DNA from: Deltaproteobacteria bacterium
GTDB taxonomy: Bacteria > Desulfobacterota > GWC2-55-46
Assembly (NCBI GenBank): GCA_019912665.1
Contig: JAIOIE010000018.1
Location: forward strand, 560,690 to 624,689
Reading direction: 5' to 3'
Length of the DNA stretch: 64,000 bases
Shown: positions 54,190-63,204 of the stretch, piece by piece
Layout: each line of letters begins with the position of its first letter
Numbering within the stretch: position 1 is the first letter of the stretch
Program-made: the position numbers and the translations under genes
Notes under the pieces: model-generated
What the model saw: only the letters and a program-made list of their open reading frames with translations
What the model was told of the DNA's origin: nothing
Databases searched by the model: none

Positions 54190-54798
54190 ATGATAGCGAT
54201 AATAGATTACGACATGGGGAACCTCCGAAGCGTTGCCAAGGGGTTCGAGAAGGTCGGCGCCGAGGCGCTCGTCACCAGGGACGGCCGCGCCATAATGGAC
54301 GCGAGCCATTTGGTGCTGCCGGGCGTCGGAGCGTTCAAGGACTGCATGAGGAACCTCGAGGAGTACGGGCTCGTGGAGCCCATCAAGAAATCCATTGAGA
54401 AGGGGAAGCCGTTCCTGGGCGTATGCCTGGGCCTCCAGCTCCTTTTTGACGAGTCCGAGGAGTTCGGGCCGCATAAGGGCCTCGGTGTCATAAAGGGGCG
54501 GGTCGTGCGCTTTCCGAATACTCCGGGGCTCAAGGTCCCGCACATGGGCTGGAACGAGGCGAAAAAACGTAAAGGATCGGCCCTTCTCGAAGGGATAGAG
54601 GATAATTCCTTTTTCTATTTCGTGCACTCGTACTACGCCTCTCCGGAGGACAGGTCCGTGGACCTGACGACCACCGAATACGGCCTGGAGTTCACGAGCG
54701 CAATAGAAAGGGATAACGTCATGGCCTGCCAGTTCCACCCTGAAAAGAGCCAGAAGGCGGGCCTCAAGGTACTCGAGAATTTCAGCAGGATGCGCTAA
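54190..54798 (+). CDS. hisH: Imidazole glycerol phosphate synthase, glutaminase subunit
   Basis: 202 residues, class I glutamine amidotransferase supplying ammonia to HisF. IDYDMGNLRSVAKGFE at the N-terminus, nucleophile Cys in LGVCLGLQLLFD (about residue 80), FVHSYYA, and the catalytic His-Glu in CQFHPEKSQ. Starts 33 bp after hisB. Confidence 0.96.
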   Translation: MIAIIDYDMGNLRSVAKGFEKVGAEALVTRDGRAIMDASHLVLPGVGAFKDCMRNLEEYGLVEPIKKSIEKGKPFLGVCLGLQLLFDESEEFGPHKGLGVIKGRVVRFPNTPGLKVPHMGWNEAKKRKGSALLEGIEDNSFFYFVHSYYASPEDRSVDLTTTEYGLEFTSAIERDNVMACQFHPEKSQKAGLKVLENFSRMR

Positions 54799-54811
54799 AG
54801 GGAGGCAGGAA

Positions 54812-55534
54812 ATGATAATTTTCCCTGCAATAGACATAAAGAACGGCAGGTGCGTAAGGCTTACGCAGGGCAGGATGGAGGACGAAACCGTCTACTCTGA
54901 CGAGCCCTGGGAGGTCGCGAAGAGATGGGAGTCCCTGGGCGCATCGGTCATACACCTTGTCGACCTTGACGGCGCTGTCGAGGGCAATGCCCGGAACCTG
55001 CCGGTCATAAAGAAGATAATCTCCAACATAAAAATCCCCGTACAGATAGGCGGCGGCATAAGGGACATAAAGACCGCCGAGACCTATGTATCCATTCCCG
55101 GCGTAAAGAGGATGATTATCGGGACTGCGGCCTATGAGAACCCGGCGCTCGTCCACACCCTTACCCGCAAGTACCCGGGGAGGGTCGCCGTCGGCATCGA
55201 CGCCAAGAACGGCAAGGTGGCAATAAAGGGGTGGGTAACCGTCACCGACGAGCGGGCCTCGGAGTTCGCGAAGAAGCTCGAAGGCGCCGGGGTAGCCTGC
55301 ATAATCTATACGGATATATCCAGGGACGGAATGCTCGCCGGGCCGAACGTTGAGGCGACAAGGGAGATAGCCGAAAGCGTGAACATCCCTGTCGTGGCCT
55401 CCGGCGGCATCTCCTCTATCAAGGACATAGAGTCGTACAGGGGCGTGCCCCTTGAGGGCATGATAATCGGCAAGGCGCTCTATTCCGGCGCGATCGACCT
55501 CGGCGAGGCCATAAAGACGGCCGGAAATCTTTAG
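54812..55534 (+). CDS. hisA: Phosphoribosylformimino-AICAR-phosphate isomerase
   Basis: 240 residues, half-barrel repeat TIM barrel. IFPAIDIKNGRCVRLTQG with the catalytic Asp8, VQIGGGIRDIKTAE, GIDAKNGKVAIKGW and SRDGMLAGPN are present. GGGAGGCAGGAA precedes the ATG. hisF follows with no gap. Confidence 0.96.
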   Translation: MIIFPAIDIKNGRCVRLTQGRMEDETVYSDEPWEVAKRWESLGASVIHLVDLDGAVEGNARNLPVIKKIISNIKIPVQIGGGIRDIKTAETYVSIPGVKRMIIGTAAYENPALVHTLTRKYPGRVAVGIDAKNGKVAIKGWVTVTDERASEFAKKLEGAGVACIIYTDISRDGMLAGPNVEATREIAESVNIPVVASGGISSIKDIESYRGVPLEGMIIGKALYSGAIDLGEAIKTAGNL

Positions 55535-56305
55535 ATGCTCACGAAACGCATAATACCCTGCCTGGACGTCAAGGACGGCCGGGTGGTAAAGGGCGTAAGC
55601 TTCCTTGAGCTCCGGGACGCAGGAGACCCGGTCGAGTCTGCCAAGGCCTATGAGGAGCAGGGCGCTGACGAGCTCGTCTTCCTCGACATCACCGCCTCGC
55701 ACGAGGAGAGAAAGACCATCCTGGACGTAGTCGAGAAGACCGCATCCGAGGTCTTCATGCCACTTACCGTGGGCGGCGGCATAAGGACGCTCGACGACAT
55801 AAGGGAGCTTCTGCACGCCGGGACCGACAAGGTCTCGATAAACACGACCGCGGTCGAGGACCCGGATTTCGTAAGAAAAGCCTCCGAGCGCTTCGGCAGC
55901 CAATGCATAGTCGTCGCCATAGACGCCAAGAGGAAGGCGGGCAACGGCTGGGAGGTCTTCACTCACGGAGGGAGGAAACCCCGCGGCCTCGACGTTGTAG
56001 AATGGGCGCGGAGAGTCGAGTCCCTCGGGGCCGGGGAAATCCTCCTTACCAGCATGGACAGGGACGGGACCAAAGACGGCTATGACCTCGAGCTTACGAG
56101 GGCCGTATCGCTTGCGACGTCAATCCCGGTTATCGCCTCGGGCGGAGCAGGCACTTTAGAGCACATGTACGAGGCGTTCGAGGCCGGGCTCGCTGACGCG
56201 GCGCTCGCGGCCTCCATCTTCCATTTCGGGGTCTTCACCATACCGGAGACAAAGGAATACCTTAAGAGGAAGGGCGTAAGGGTGCGCCCGCCCGGGAAGG
56301 GATGA
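55535..56305 (+). CDS. hisF: Imidazole glycerol phosphate synthase, cyclase subunit
   Basis: 256 residues. [20 protein letters not shown] with catalytic Asp11, [15 protein letters not shown], and Asp130 in [22 protein letters not shown] follows. Immediately adjacent to hisA and overlapping the next gene by 4 bp. Last biosynthetic gene of the his cluster. Confidence 0.97.
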   Translation: MLTKRIIPCLDVKDGRVVKGVSFLELRDAGDPVESAKAYEEQGADELVFLDITASHEERKTILDVVEKTASEVFMPLTVGGGIRTLDDIRELLHAGTDKVSINTTAVEDPDFVRKASERFGSQCIVVAIDAKRKAGNGWEVFTHGGRKPRGLDVVEWARRVESLGAGEILLTSMDRDGTKDGYDLELTRAVSLATSIPVIASGGAGTLEHMYEAFEAGLADAALAASIFHFGVFTIPETKEYLKRKGVRVRPPGKG

Positions 56306-56790
56306 AAAAAAAGGGCGACGGGTTCCTTAAATTCATCATCGCCTACAAGATCGTCCTCGGGGTCGCCGAGGTCGCGGTGGGCTTAAGTCTTTATAATCAC
56401 CTCGGGGCGGACATCGAGGAGGCCCTGACCGTACTGGCCGTGAACCTCAACCTCGACGCCGACAACAGGTTCATAGGCGCGGTCATTAGCAGGGCGGGCA
56501 TGATGGGGAGCGGGACCCTGAAGCTCATGGTCGGGGTCGTTCTCTTCCTGGGGGTCCTCAACTTCTTCGAGTGCATCGGCCTGTACTTGAGGCAGCGCTG
56601 GGCCGAATGGACGACCGTCTTTACGACCGGCATATTCATCCCCTTCGAAATATATGAAATACTGGACGAAGCCACCCTTTTCCGGACGGCTATCCTCGTG
56701 ATTAATATAGTGATTGTCTACTACCTCGCAAAGCACAAGGAGCTTTTCGGCAGGAGGGTCCGGCCCCATGCCGCGCACAACCCCCGTTAA
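56302..56790 (+). CDS. DUF2127 family membrane protein
   Basis: 162 residues, four hydrophobic helices (about 10-30, 72-92, 100-122, 128-145) around the DUF2127 pattern of a charged N-terminus ([19 protein letters not shown]) and [20 protein letters not shown]. Function unknown. ATG overlaps the hisF stop by 4 bp, so it ends the operon; the link to histidine is only positional. Confidence 0.8.
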   Translation: MKKKGDGFLKFIIAYKIVLGVAEVAVGLSLYNHLGADIEEALTVLAVNLNLDADNRFIGAVISRAGMMGSGTLKLMVGVVLFLGVLNFFECIGLYLRQRWAEWTTVFTTGIFIPFEIYEILDEATLFRTAILVINIVIVYYLAKHKELFGRRVRPHAAHNPR

Positions 56791-56827
56791 GCCGCCTCGG
56801 AGGCCCCTCCCCGCCAGCAAATAAGAC

Positions 56828-56856
56828 TTGCGCATTCCCGGCTGAAATAGTATAAA
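56828..56856 (+). promoter_or_regulatory. Promoter of rpsF operon
   Basis: TTGCGC (56828-56833), 17-bp spacer, TATAAA (56851-56856). Predicted start near 56864, just before the first leader hairpin. Confidence 0.55.
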
Positions 56857-56870
56857 ATCTGTTTCCATAA

Positions 56871-56974
56871 GTGCATAGGGGCTATGCACCCGGCCACCCT
56901 TCGAGGTGCCGGCCGATATTAACCGCCACCTTGTCCCGTAAAAACGGGAACAGACCCGCTCGAATGAGCGGGGG
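56871..56974 (+). promoter_or_regulatory. Structured leader of rpsF (possible S6:S18 autoregulatory site)
   Basis: Hairpin 1: GTGCATAG/CTATGCAC (56871-56889). Then two mutually exclusive stems: CCGG-CACC with GGTGCCGG (56890-56912), or CGAGGTG (56902-56908) with CACCTTG (56927-56933) around a loop rich in CCG. Two more hairpins follow (CCCGT/ACGGG and CCCGCTC/GAGCGGG). rpsF leaders in many bacteria bind the S6:S18 complex through a CCG-containing stem-loop; the match here is by general shape only. Confidence 0.45.
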
Positions 56975-56990
56975 ACCAGAAGGAGGAAAC

Positions 56991-57365
56991 ATGAACAGAT
57001 ACGAGACAGTCTGCATTGTCCGGCCCGATATTGCAGAAGATGCCATAAAAGGCATCATCCAGAAGGCCTCGTCGTCGCTCGAAGGCGCCGGCGGGACCGT
57101 AGTAAGGGTCGACGAATGGGGGAGGAGAAAGCTCGCCTATCCCATACAGAAAAAAGGAGAGGGCTATTATTTCGTCCTCGAATACACGAGCTCGCCCGCT
57201 GCCAGCAAGGAAGTCGAAAGGCTCTTCAAGCTGAACGAGGACGTGCTCCGTTACCAGACCGTAAGGATCATCGCCACAAAGAAGGCTGAGGAGAAGACAG
57301 CGGCAGAGGCCCCGGCGGCCGCTACCGAGGCAGCCCCGGCGGAAGGAGGTCAGGCAAATGGCTAA
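56991..57365 (+). CDS. rpsF: Ribosomal protein S6
   Basis: 124 residues from ATG 56991 with AGAAGGAGGAAAC upstream. [36 protein letters not shown] and the beta-strand VLRYQTVRI are family features. Longer than the core because of an Ala/Glu-rich tail ([16 protein letters not shown]). Overlaps rpsR by 8 bp. Confidence 0.96.
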   Translation: MNRYETVCIVRPDIAEDAIKGIIQKASSSLEGAGGTVVRVDEWGRRKLAYPIQKKGEGYYFVLEYTSSPAASKEVERLFKLNEDVLRYQTVRIIATKKAEEKTAAEAPAAATEAAPAEGGQANG

Positions 57366-57672
57366 CGAAAGACCTGAGAGGCCCGAAAGGCCTGAAAGAC
57401 CCGCAAGGCCAGGCGGCAGGCGCGAAGGCGGCGGGCGGCCCGATAGAAGGCCCTATCACAAGAAAAAGGTCTGCCGCTTCTGCAAGGACAAGGCCCTCGC
57501 TATGATAGACTACAAAGACGCAAAGGCCCTGCGGCCTTTTGTGACGGAAAAGGGCAGGATAGTCCCGAGAAGGATATCCGGGACCTGCGCCAAGCACCAG
57601 AGGATGGTCAGCAACGCCTTGAAAAGGGCGCGTAACCTCGCCATCCTGCCGTTCACGACTACCAGCATATAG
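57358..57672 (+). CDS. rpsR: Ribosomal protein S18
   Basis: 104 residues. A basic N-terminal extension with repeated ERP units (residues 4-19) precedes the conserved core [60 protein letters not shown]. The extension is longer than in E. coli S18 (75 residues). Second gene of the operon. Confidence 0.95.
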   Translation: MANERPERPERPERPARPGGRREGGGRPDRRPYHKKKVCRFCKDKALAMIDYKDAKALRPFVTEKGRIVPRRISGTCAKHQRMVSNALKRARNLAILPFTTTSI

Positions 57673-57683
57673 GAGCTATTGTC

Positions 57684-58130
57684 ATGAGGGTGATACTTAA
57701 AAGAGACATGGAGAACCTCGGGGCATTCGGCGACGTGGTCAAGGTGGCCCCGGGGTATGCAAGGAACTACCTCATACCGCAGGGCATCGCGGCCGAGGCG
57801 AGCAGGAGTAACATGAAGCAGTTCGAGGCGGAGAAGGACGCGCACCTCCGTAAGCTCCAGGCGAAGCGCGAGAAGGCCGAGACGCTCAAAGCCAGGCTCG
57901 ACGCGGTCTCATTGAGCTTTACCAGGAAGACCTCCGAGGAAGACAAGCTCTTCGGCTCGGTCACGGCACACGACATCGAGGAAGGGCTCAAGGCCCAGGG
58001 CTTCGAGTTCGAGAGGAAGGACATCATCCTCGACGAGCCCATAAAGAGCCTGGGGGAGCACGCGATAAAAATAAAGCTCCACCCCGGCGTTTCAGCGGAA
58101 GTCAAGGTCAGCGTCCTTAAAGAAGAATAA
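57684..58130 (+). CDS. rplI: Ribosomal protein L9
   Basis: 148 residues. MRVILKRDMENLGAFGDVVK, VAPGYARNYLIPQGIAAEAS, a long central helix (about 45-75) and the C-terminal domain with KLFGSVTAHDIEEGLKAQGF. It ends the rpsF-rpsR-rplI unit at a strong terminator. Confidence 0.96.
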   Translation: MRVILKRDMENLGAFGDVVKVAPGYARNYLIPQGIAAEASRSNMKQFEAEKDAHLRKLQAKREKAETLKARLDAVSLSFTRKTSEEDKLFGSVTAHDIEEGLKAQGFEFERKDIILDEPIKSLGEHAIKIKLHPGVSAEVKVSVLKEE

Positions 58131-58141
58131 CCTTCCAAGGC

Positions 58142-58172
58142 GGGCCGCCGCTTAAAGCGGCGGCCCTTTTTT
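58142..58172 (+). terminator. Intrinsic terminator of rpsF-rpsR-rplI
   Basis: Perfect 10-bp stem GGGCCGCCGC/GCGGCGGCCC, TTAAA loop, six T. It ends only 6 bp before the dnaB ATG. Confidence 0.9.
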
Positions 58173-58178
58173 CTCCTC

Positions 58179-59585
58179 ATGGCTATCCAGGCCCCCAAAG
58201 AGATCACCACCCACAGGGTGCCGCCGCACAATATCGAGGCGGAACAGTCGGTCCTCGGCGGCATACTCCTTGAAAAGGACTCTATAAACAAGGTACTAGA
58301 AGTCCTCTCCCCTGACGGGTCGGACTTCTACCACAACGCCCACGCCAAGCTCTTCAAGGGCATGGTCAGGCTATTCGAGAAGACCACCCCCATCGACGTC
58401 GTGACCCTCTCGGACCTCTTCAAGGGCTCGGACGAGCTCGCGTCCGTGGGCGGGCTACCCTACATAATCGAACTCGTCGAAACGACACCCACCGCCGCGA
58501 ATATCATGTACTACGCCCGGATTGTCAAGGGCAAGGCCGTGGTGCGGCGGCTCATCGGCGCGGCGACCGAGATCGCCACCCTGGGGTACGAGGGGGTCGA
58601 AAACCCCGACGACTTCGTGGACCAGGCCGAGCAGAAAATTTTCCAGATATCCCAGGACAGGGCCAAGAAGTCCTTTTACGCCCTCAAAGACCTCATAAAG
58701 GGCGCGTTCGAGTCCATAGAGAAGCTCTACGAGAGGAAGAGCCATGTCACGGGCATATCCACGGGCTTCAGGGAGCTTGATAAGCTCACAGCTGGGCTCC
58801 AGGATTCCGACCTCATAATCATAGCCGGAAGGCCGGGCATGGGTAAGACATCGTTTGCGCTGAACCTGGCCGAGAACGCCGCTATCGACGCGAACGCGCC
58901 TGTCGCCGTCTTCTCGCTTGAGATGAGCAAGGAGCAGCTCGTACAGAGGATGCTCGCCTCAAGGGCCAGGATAGACCTCCAGAAGCTCCGGAACGGGTTT
59001 TTAAAGGACGAGGACTGGGGAAAGCTCACGACCGCCGTTGGCACGCTCTACGAGGCGCCCATATACATAGACGACACCCCGGCGCAGACCGTGCTCGAGA
59101 TGAGGGCCAAGGCCCGGAGGTGGAAAGAGGAGTTCGGCCTTAAGCTCATCCTGGTCGACTATCTGCAGCTCATGCGCGGAAGGAAGGGCGCGGACAGCCG
59201 CGAGCAGGAGATATCCGACATATCCCGGTCGCTTAAGGCGCTTGCAAAGGAGCTGCACGTGCCTGTTGTGGCCCTATCCCAGCTATCAAGGCGGGCCGAG
59301 CAGCGCGAGGGAAGCGTTCCCCAGCTATCGGACCTCCGCGAATCAGGCGCGATAGAGCAGGACGCGGACGTCGTCATGTTCGTATACAGGGAAGGCGTTT
59401 ACAAGAAGTGCGAGTGCCCGGCCGACCTCTGCACCTGCGGGATACGGAAGAGCGCTGAGATTCGGGTCGAGAAGCAGAGGAACGGCCCCACAGGGGTAGC
59501 CAAGCTCACCTTTATGAACGAGTACACCAGGTTCGAGGACCAGGCCCCGCACGAGTACGACACCCACGGCGAGTGGGTCGAGTAG
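58179..59585 (+). CDS. dnaB: Replicative DNA helicase
   Basis: 468 residues. N-terminal DnaB collar domain (RVPPHNIEAEQSVLGGILL), linker, then the RecA-like motor with Walker A IIAGRPGMGKTSFALNLAE (about 210-228), DYLQLM (Walker B) and ...REQEISDISRSLKALAKEL, DLRESGAIEQDADVV. An insert with four Cys (CECPADLCTC) lies before the C-terminus. The ATG has no Shine-Dalgarno and sits just behind a terminator; a later GTG (VPPHN) is a possible start. Confidence 0.95.
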   Translation: MAIQAPKEITTHRVPPHNIEAEQSVLGGILLEKDSINKVLEVLSPDGSDFYHNAHAKLFKGMVRLFEKTTPIDVVTLSDLFKGSDELASVGGLPYIIELVETTPTAANIMYYARIVKGKAVVRRLIGAATEIATLGYEGVENPDDFVDQAEQKIFQISQDRAKKSFYALKDLIKGAFESIEKLYERKSHVTGISTGFRELDKLTAGLQDSDLIIIAGRPGMGKTSFALNLAENAAIDANAPVAVFSLEMSKEQLVQRMLASRARIDLQKLRNGFLKDEDWGKLTTAVGTLYEAPIYIDDTPAQTVLEMRAKARRWKEEFGLKLILVDYLQLMRGRKGADSREQEISDISRSLKALAKELHVPVVALSQLSRRAEQREGSVPQLSDLRESGAIEQDADVVMFVYREGVYKKCECPADLCTCGIRKSAEIRVEKQRNGPTGVAKLTFMNEYTRFEDQAPHEYDTHGEWVE

Positions 59586-59656
59586 GTTATTGATTCCGTT
59601 TTATGTCATTCCTGGAAAATCCTTTTTCAGGGAAGTTCTGATTAATTCTCTTTCCC

Positions 59657-59747
59657 GCTGTCAATGCGAGGAGTGAAACTACGAAGCTCCAAATGTTTGC
59701 TTTTCTTAAACAAGATCGCTTCGCTCCGCCCGCAATGACGGCAAGTC
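59657..59747. repeat. Degenerate dispersed inverted repeat (family F)
   Basis: Outer ends GTCAATGCGAGGAGTGAA and CTCCGCCCGCAATGAC surround CGAAGC and GCTTCG. It resembles the repeat at 8431-8478 (GCTTCGCCCCTCGCAATGAC). The stretch 59586-59809 holds no gene. Confidence 0.6.
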
Positions 59748-59796
59748 AGTTTCAACAGCATTTAAATTAGACTCGCCTCAAAACCACCTCCGCGGT

Positions 59797-59802
59797 TATA
59801 AT
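59797..59802 (+). promoter_or_regulatory. -10 box of priA, possible leaderless start
   Basis: TATAAT ends 7 bp before the priA ATG, which would put the transcription start at or one base before the start codon. No clear -35 box and no Shine-Dalgarno are present. Confidence 0.35.
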
Positions 59803-59809
59803 CCCACGC

Positions 59810-62215
59810 ATGCGAAAACCGTTTGCCGAAATAGCCGTCGCCCTCCCCATTGACTCCACCTTTACGTACCGCATACCCGAGGAGCTTGAAAGCGAAGCCG
59901 CGCTCGGCAAACGCGCCCTCGTGCCTTTCGGGAAAAGGCTCGTAACCGGATACATCATAGGCCTTCATTCCTCCCCTCCCCCCGGAATAAAGGACCTTAA
60001 GCCCATTTCGGACATACTGGACGCATATCCGCTTTTTGACGAGAAGCGCCTCAAGTTCTTCAAATGGATGTCCTCCTATTATTTCGCGCCCCTCGGTGAG
60101 GCGCTCTCCCTCATACACCCCGGCGCTGTAAATATGAGAAGCTCCCGTTTTTTAAGGGCCGTTACGGACGGGCCTTCCGTGGCGGGACTAAACCCGCTCG
60201 AGTCGGCTATCCTTGAAGCCGCAGCCGGAAAGGGCGTCTCTCTCACTGTCTTGAAAAAGAGGTTTTTCGGGAAACCAGTATATAACGCCATCATAAGGCT
60301 TAAAAGGAAAGGCCTCGTCATCGAGGAGGAAAATATCAAGGGCGGGGGCTCGAAAAAGTCAGAAAGGATAGTAAGGACAGCCGGAGGCGCCGGCATGGAT
60401 GAATTGAAAGCACCCCTCCAGAAAAAGATACTGGCTTTCCTTAACGGCAGAGGCGGCGAAGCAGCGCTCGTGGCGCTCGTTAACGAGCTCGGGAGCGGCG
60501 TAAGGGATGCTGCAGCGAGGCTTGAGGCCAAGGGCATCGTGACTGTAGAGGAGCGCCGGGTCCACAGGGACCCGTTCTCGTCCATAGCACCGAGACAGGT
60601 CCTCTTCGAGCCCAATGCCGAGCAGAAGGCCGCGATAGACAGGATAGCCGAGTCCATTGAAAAGGGCGGCTACAGCCCCTTCCTCCTCTACGGGGTGACC
60701 GGTAGCGGCAAGACCCTCGTGTATCTCAAGGCCCTTGAAAAAGCGGCGGCAGCCGGGAAGAGGGCCATAATACTGTCGCCTGAGATCGCGTTGACGCCCT
60801 GGCCCGCGGCTTACTTGAGCGCGCTCTTTCCGGGCAGGGTAGCGCTCGCGCACAGCGGCCTTTCCGACGGCGAGAGGCTGGATGAGTGGCAGAGGGCGGT
60901 AGAGGGCAGGGCCGACATAGTTGTCGGCGCTCGCTCGGCCCTTTTCACGCCCTTAAAAAACCTCGGCCTTATCATAGTGGACGAGGAACACGAGACCTCG
61001 TACAAGCAGGAGGACGGGCTAAGATACAACGCCAGGGACTCGGCCCTGATGCTAGCTAAGCACCTCGGCATAACGGCGGTGCTTGGCTCGGCCACACCTT
61101 CCATTGAGACTTTCCATAACACAACTACAGGTAAGCTCATCCCGCTCGTAATAAGGAACAGGGTGGATTCTAGGCCGCTACCCACGATGGAGATCGAGGA
61201 CATGCGGGGAAAAAAGGTGGTGGTCTCCGAAAGGCTCTCAACGCTCCTTTCCGGAACCCTGGCCTCGGGCAGGCAGTCGCTCCTTTTCCTCAACAGGCGA
61301 GGTTTCGGGAGCTCCATAATATGCAGGGACTGCGGAAGGCGTTTCGAATGCCTGAACTGCTCGGTGCCCCTTACGCTCCACAAGGGGAAAAGGAAGCTCC
61401 TCTGCCATTATTGCGACCTGTCCATACAGGCGCCCTCGCTCTGCCCGGACTGCTCCGGGGCAAATCTTACGCCGATTGGCGCGGGGACTGAGAGGGTCGA
61501 GGAGGAGGTCCTGAGAATTTTGCCGGAGGCTCGCGTCGGCAGAATGGACCGGGATACCGCCTCCCTTAAAGGGGCTGCGAGGAGGATAATCGGGGAAGTG
61601 GAGGATAAAAAGCTCGATGTCCTCATAGGCACGCAGATGGCCTCTAAAGGGCATCACTTCCCCGGCGTTACGCTCGTGGGTGTAGTCTCGGGGGATACCT
61701 CACTCAACATCCCGGATTTCAGGTCCACGGAAAGGACCTTCCAGCTCATAACCCAGGCAGCCGGGCGGGCCGGAAGGGGGAACGACCCCGGGCACGTTGT
61801 GATACAGACCCTGAACCCCGGCCATTACTGTTTCAGGTCCATAATGGCACATGACTACGATTCCTTTTTCAGGGAGGAGATCGAGAACCGTAGAGAGCTA
61901 CTCTACCCTCCATTTACCCGCCTCTGCGTTTTGAGGTTCGACGGCTTGAATGAAGGAGAAGTTATCAAGGCCGCAAGCTCCGTCAAGGCAGCGGCAGAGA
62001 AGATAATAAACTCCAATAAGTTTGAAATCTTTGCGCTCGGGCCTGCCCCGGCCCTCGTGCATATGATAAAAAACCGGCACAGATGGCAGGTCCTCTTGAA
62101 AAGCAAGGAAATAAACCCCCTCCACTCCCTGGTCCGCGCCTTGAAGGCCCATTTCGAGGCCGGCAAAAGCAGGGTCGCCCTATCCATAGACATGGACCCG
62201 TCAATCGTGGTCTGA
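59810..62215 (+). CDS. priA: Primosomal replication restart helicase PriA
   Basis: 801 residues. N-terminal 3'-DNA-binding and winged-helix domains, then a superfamily 2 helicase with Walker A LYGVTGSGKTLVYLKAL (about 298-314), DEEH box (IVDEEHETSYKQEDG), and the zinc-binding region with eight Cys between CRDCGRRFECLNC and CHYCDLSIQAPSLCPDC (about 507-550). C-terminal helicase motifs include GTQMASKGHHFPGVTLVGV and TQAAGRAGRG. Restarts stalled replication forks. Monocistronic. Confidence 0.96.
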   Translation: MRKPFAEIAVALPIDSTFTYRIPEELESEAALGKRALVPFGKRLVTGYIIGLHSSPPPGIKDLKPISDILDAYPLFDEKRLKFFKWMSSYYFAPLGEALSLIHPGAVNMRSSRFLRAVTDGPSVAGLNPLESAILEAAAGKGVSLTVLKKRFFGKPVYNAIIRLKRKGLVIEEENIKGGGSKKSERIVRTAGGAGMDELKAPLQKKILAFLNGRGGEAALVALVNELGSGVRDAAARLEAKGIVTVEERRVHRDPFSSIAPRQVLFEPNAEQKAAIDRIAESIEKGGYSPFLLYGVTGSGKTLVYLKALEKAAAAGKRAIILSPEIALTPWPAAYLSALFPGRVALAHSGLSDGERLDEWQRAVEGRADIVVGARSALFTPLKNLGLIIVDEEHETSYKQEDGLRYNARDSALMLAKHLGITAVLGSATPSIETFHNTTTGKLIPLVIRNRVDSRPLPTMEIEDMRGKKVVVSERLSTLLSGTLASGRQSLLFLNRRGFGSSIICRDCGRRFECLNCSVPLTLHKGKRKLLCHYCDLSIQAPSLCPDCSGANLTPIGAGTERVEEEVLRILPEARVGRMDRDTASLKGAARRIIGEVEDKKLDVLIGTQMASKGHHFPGVTLVGVVSGDTSLNIPDFRSTERTFQLITQAAGRAGRGNDPGHVVIQTLNPGHYCFRSIMAHDYDSFFREEIENRRELLYPPFTRLCVLRFDGLNEGEVIKAASSVKAAAEKIINSNKFEIFALGPAPALVHMIKNRHRWQVLLKSKEINPLHSLVRALKAHFEAGKSRVALSIDMDPSIVV

Positions 62216-62260
62216 GCCAGGCACGAAAAATTCGCCCCCCAATCCTCTCCCAAGCACAAA

Positions 62261-62289
62261 TTGACACTCCCCGCCCCCGGGTATAGACT
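62261..62289 (+). promoter_or_regulatory. Promoter of the 62344 gene
   Basis: TTGACA (62261-62266), 17-bp spacer, TAGACT (62284-62289). An alternative TATAGA (62282-62287) leaves 15 bp. Confidence 0.5.
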
Positions 62290-62343
62290 TAAATTAGGTA
62301 CTCTAAGTAGGTGTAACATATATGTTTTAAGGAAGGAGGCAAT

Positions 62344-62964
62344 ATGGCATACGTATCGGACACCGGTACTCCCGGCATGTATAAATATGAGCCCTGGTAC
62401 TACCGTGTCTCATGGGGCGGGATATTTGCCGGCACTCTGGTCGCCCTGGGAAACCAGCTCCTGTGGATGCTCCTCGGCATGGGGATAGGGTTGGGCATTA
62501 TTTCCCCGGCGGCTGAGGGCCTTGAAGGCGTAGGGATCGGCACAGGCATCTATGTCCTCCTGGTGACGCTGGTGTCGCTCTTCGTGGGCGGCTGGGTTGC
62601 CTGCAGGATTTCCGGAATAACCGATAAGCTCAAAAGCGCTCTTCATGGTCTTGTGGTATGGGCACTCTTCACCTTCACTGCGTTCTATATCATGACCACG
62701 GCTGCTGGCGGGCTTATCAGTTCCTTTGCCGGAATTATAGGCAGGAGCGCTGCGATAGCAGCGGGCGAAATCCCTGGAATAACCCCTGAGATGGCCCAGA
62801 CGGCCCTTGACGCTGCATCAAGGGCGTCCCTGTGGGGCTTTTTTGCCCTCCTCTTGAGCGCAGTAGCGGCGGTGCTTGGCGGATGGGTGGGCCGCTCCAA
62901 GGAGGTAACCACCATCGGCGCGGCAGCTGCCGAGGAAAGGGAAAGAGGCAGAAGGGCCGCATAA
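62344..62964 (+). CDS. Uncharacterised membrane protein
   Basis: 206 residues. Hydrophobic helices at about 24-50, 62-85, 100-125 and 160-182 with small-residue (Gly/Ala) packing. The start WYYRVSWGGIFAGTLVALGNQ follows the WxVSWGAxFAGxxVALxxQ pattern of a widespread unnamed membrane family. AAGGAAGGAGGCAAT gives an excellent RBS. The C-terminus is Glu/Arg-rich (AEERERGRR). Own promoter and terminator; no function assigned. Confidence 0.75.
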   Translation: MAYVSDTGTPGMYKYEPWYYRVSWGGIFAGTLVALGNQLLWMLLGMGIGLGIISPAAEGLEGVGIGTGIYVLLVTLVSLFVGGWVACRISGITDKLKSALHGLVVWALFTFTAFYIMTTAAGGLISSFAGIIGRSAAIAAGEIPGITPEMAQTALDAASRASLWGFFALLLSAVAAVLGGWVGRSKEVTTIGAAAAEERERGRRAA

Positions 62965-62980
62965 CGGCTGCATTCACCTC

Positions 62981-63016
62981 AAAAAGCCCGCGTGTAGATG
63001 CGCGCGGGCTTTTTTT
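62981..63016 (+). terminator. Intrinsic terminator after the 62344 gene
   Basis: AAAAAGCCCGCG with CGCGGGCTTTTTTT on either side of a 10-nt loop. Confidence 0.85.
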
Positions 63017-63129
63017 GGACCTGGAGAGAATGGGTTTTACACTTCAAAAATACCGCCTTTACAAGGGCCCGGCCCGTGTATTATCATATTTTTAATAAGG
63101 CCTTTTAGCGGCTTTTGTGTAAAATATAA

Positions 63130-63204
63130 CGCAACCGCTAAAAATTCGAGATTCTTTCCCGCTTTTCCCGGAAGGCCGGGAATAAAAAGCGGAGCATACA
63201 TAGC
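63130..63204 (+). repeat. Repeat family A, copy 5 (left half only), fused to def
   Basis: 75 bp: GCAACCGCTAAAAATTCGAG, GATTCTTTCCCGC, GAAGGCCGGGAATAAAAAGC then GGAGCATACATAGC. It breaks off where other copies have the central ATATG, and the def ATG begins there. GGAG of the repeat is the best available Shine-Dalgarno for def. Confidence 0.8.
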
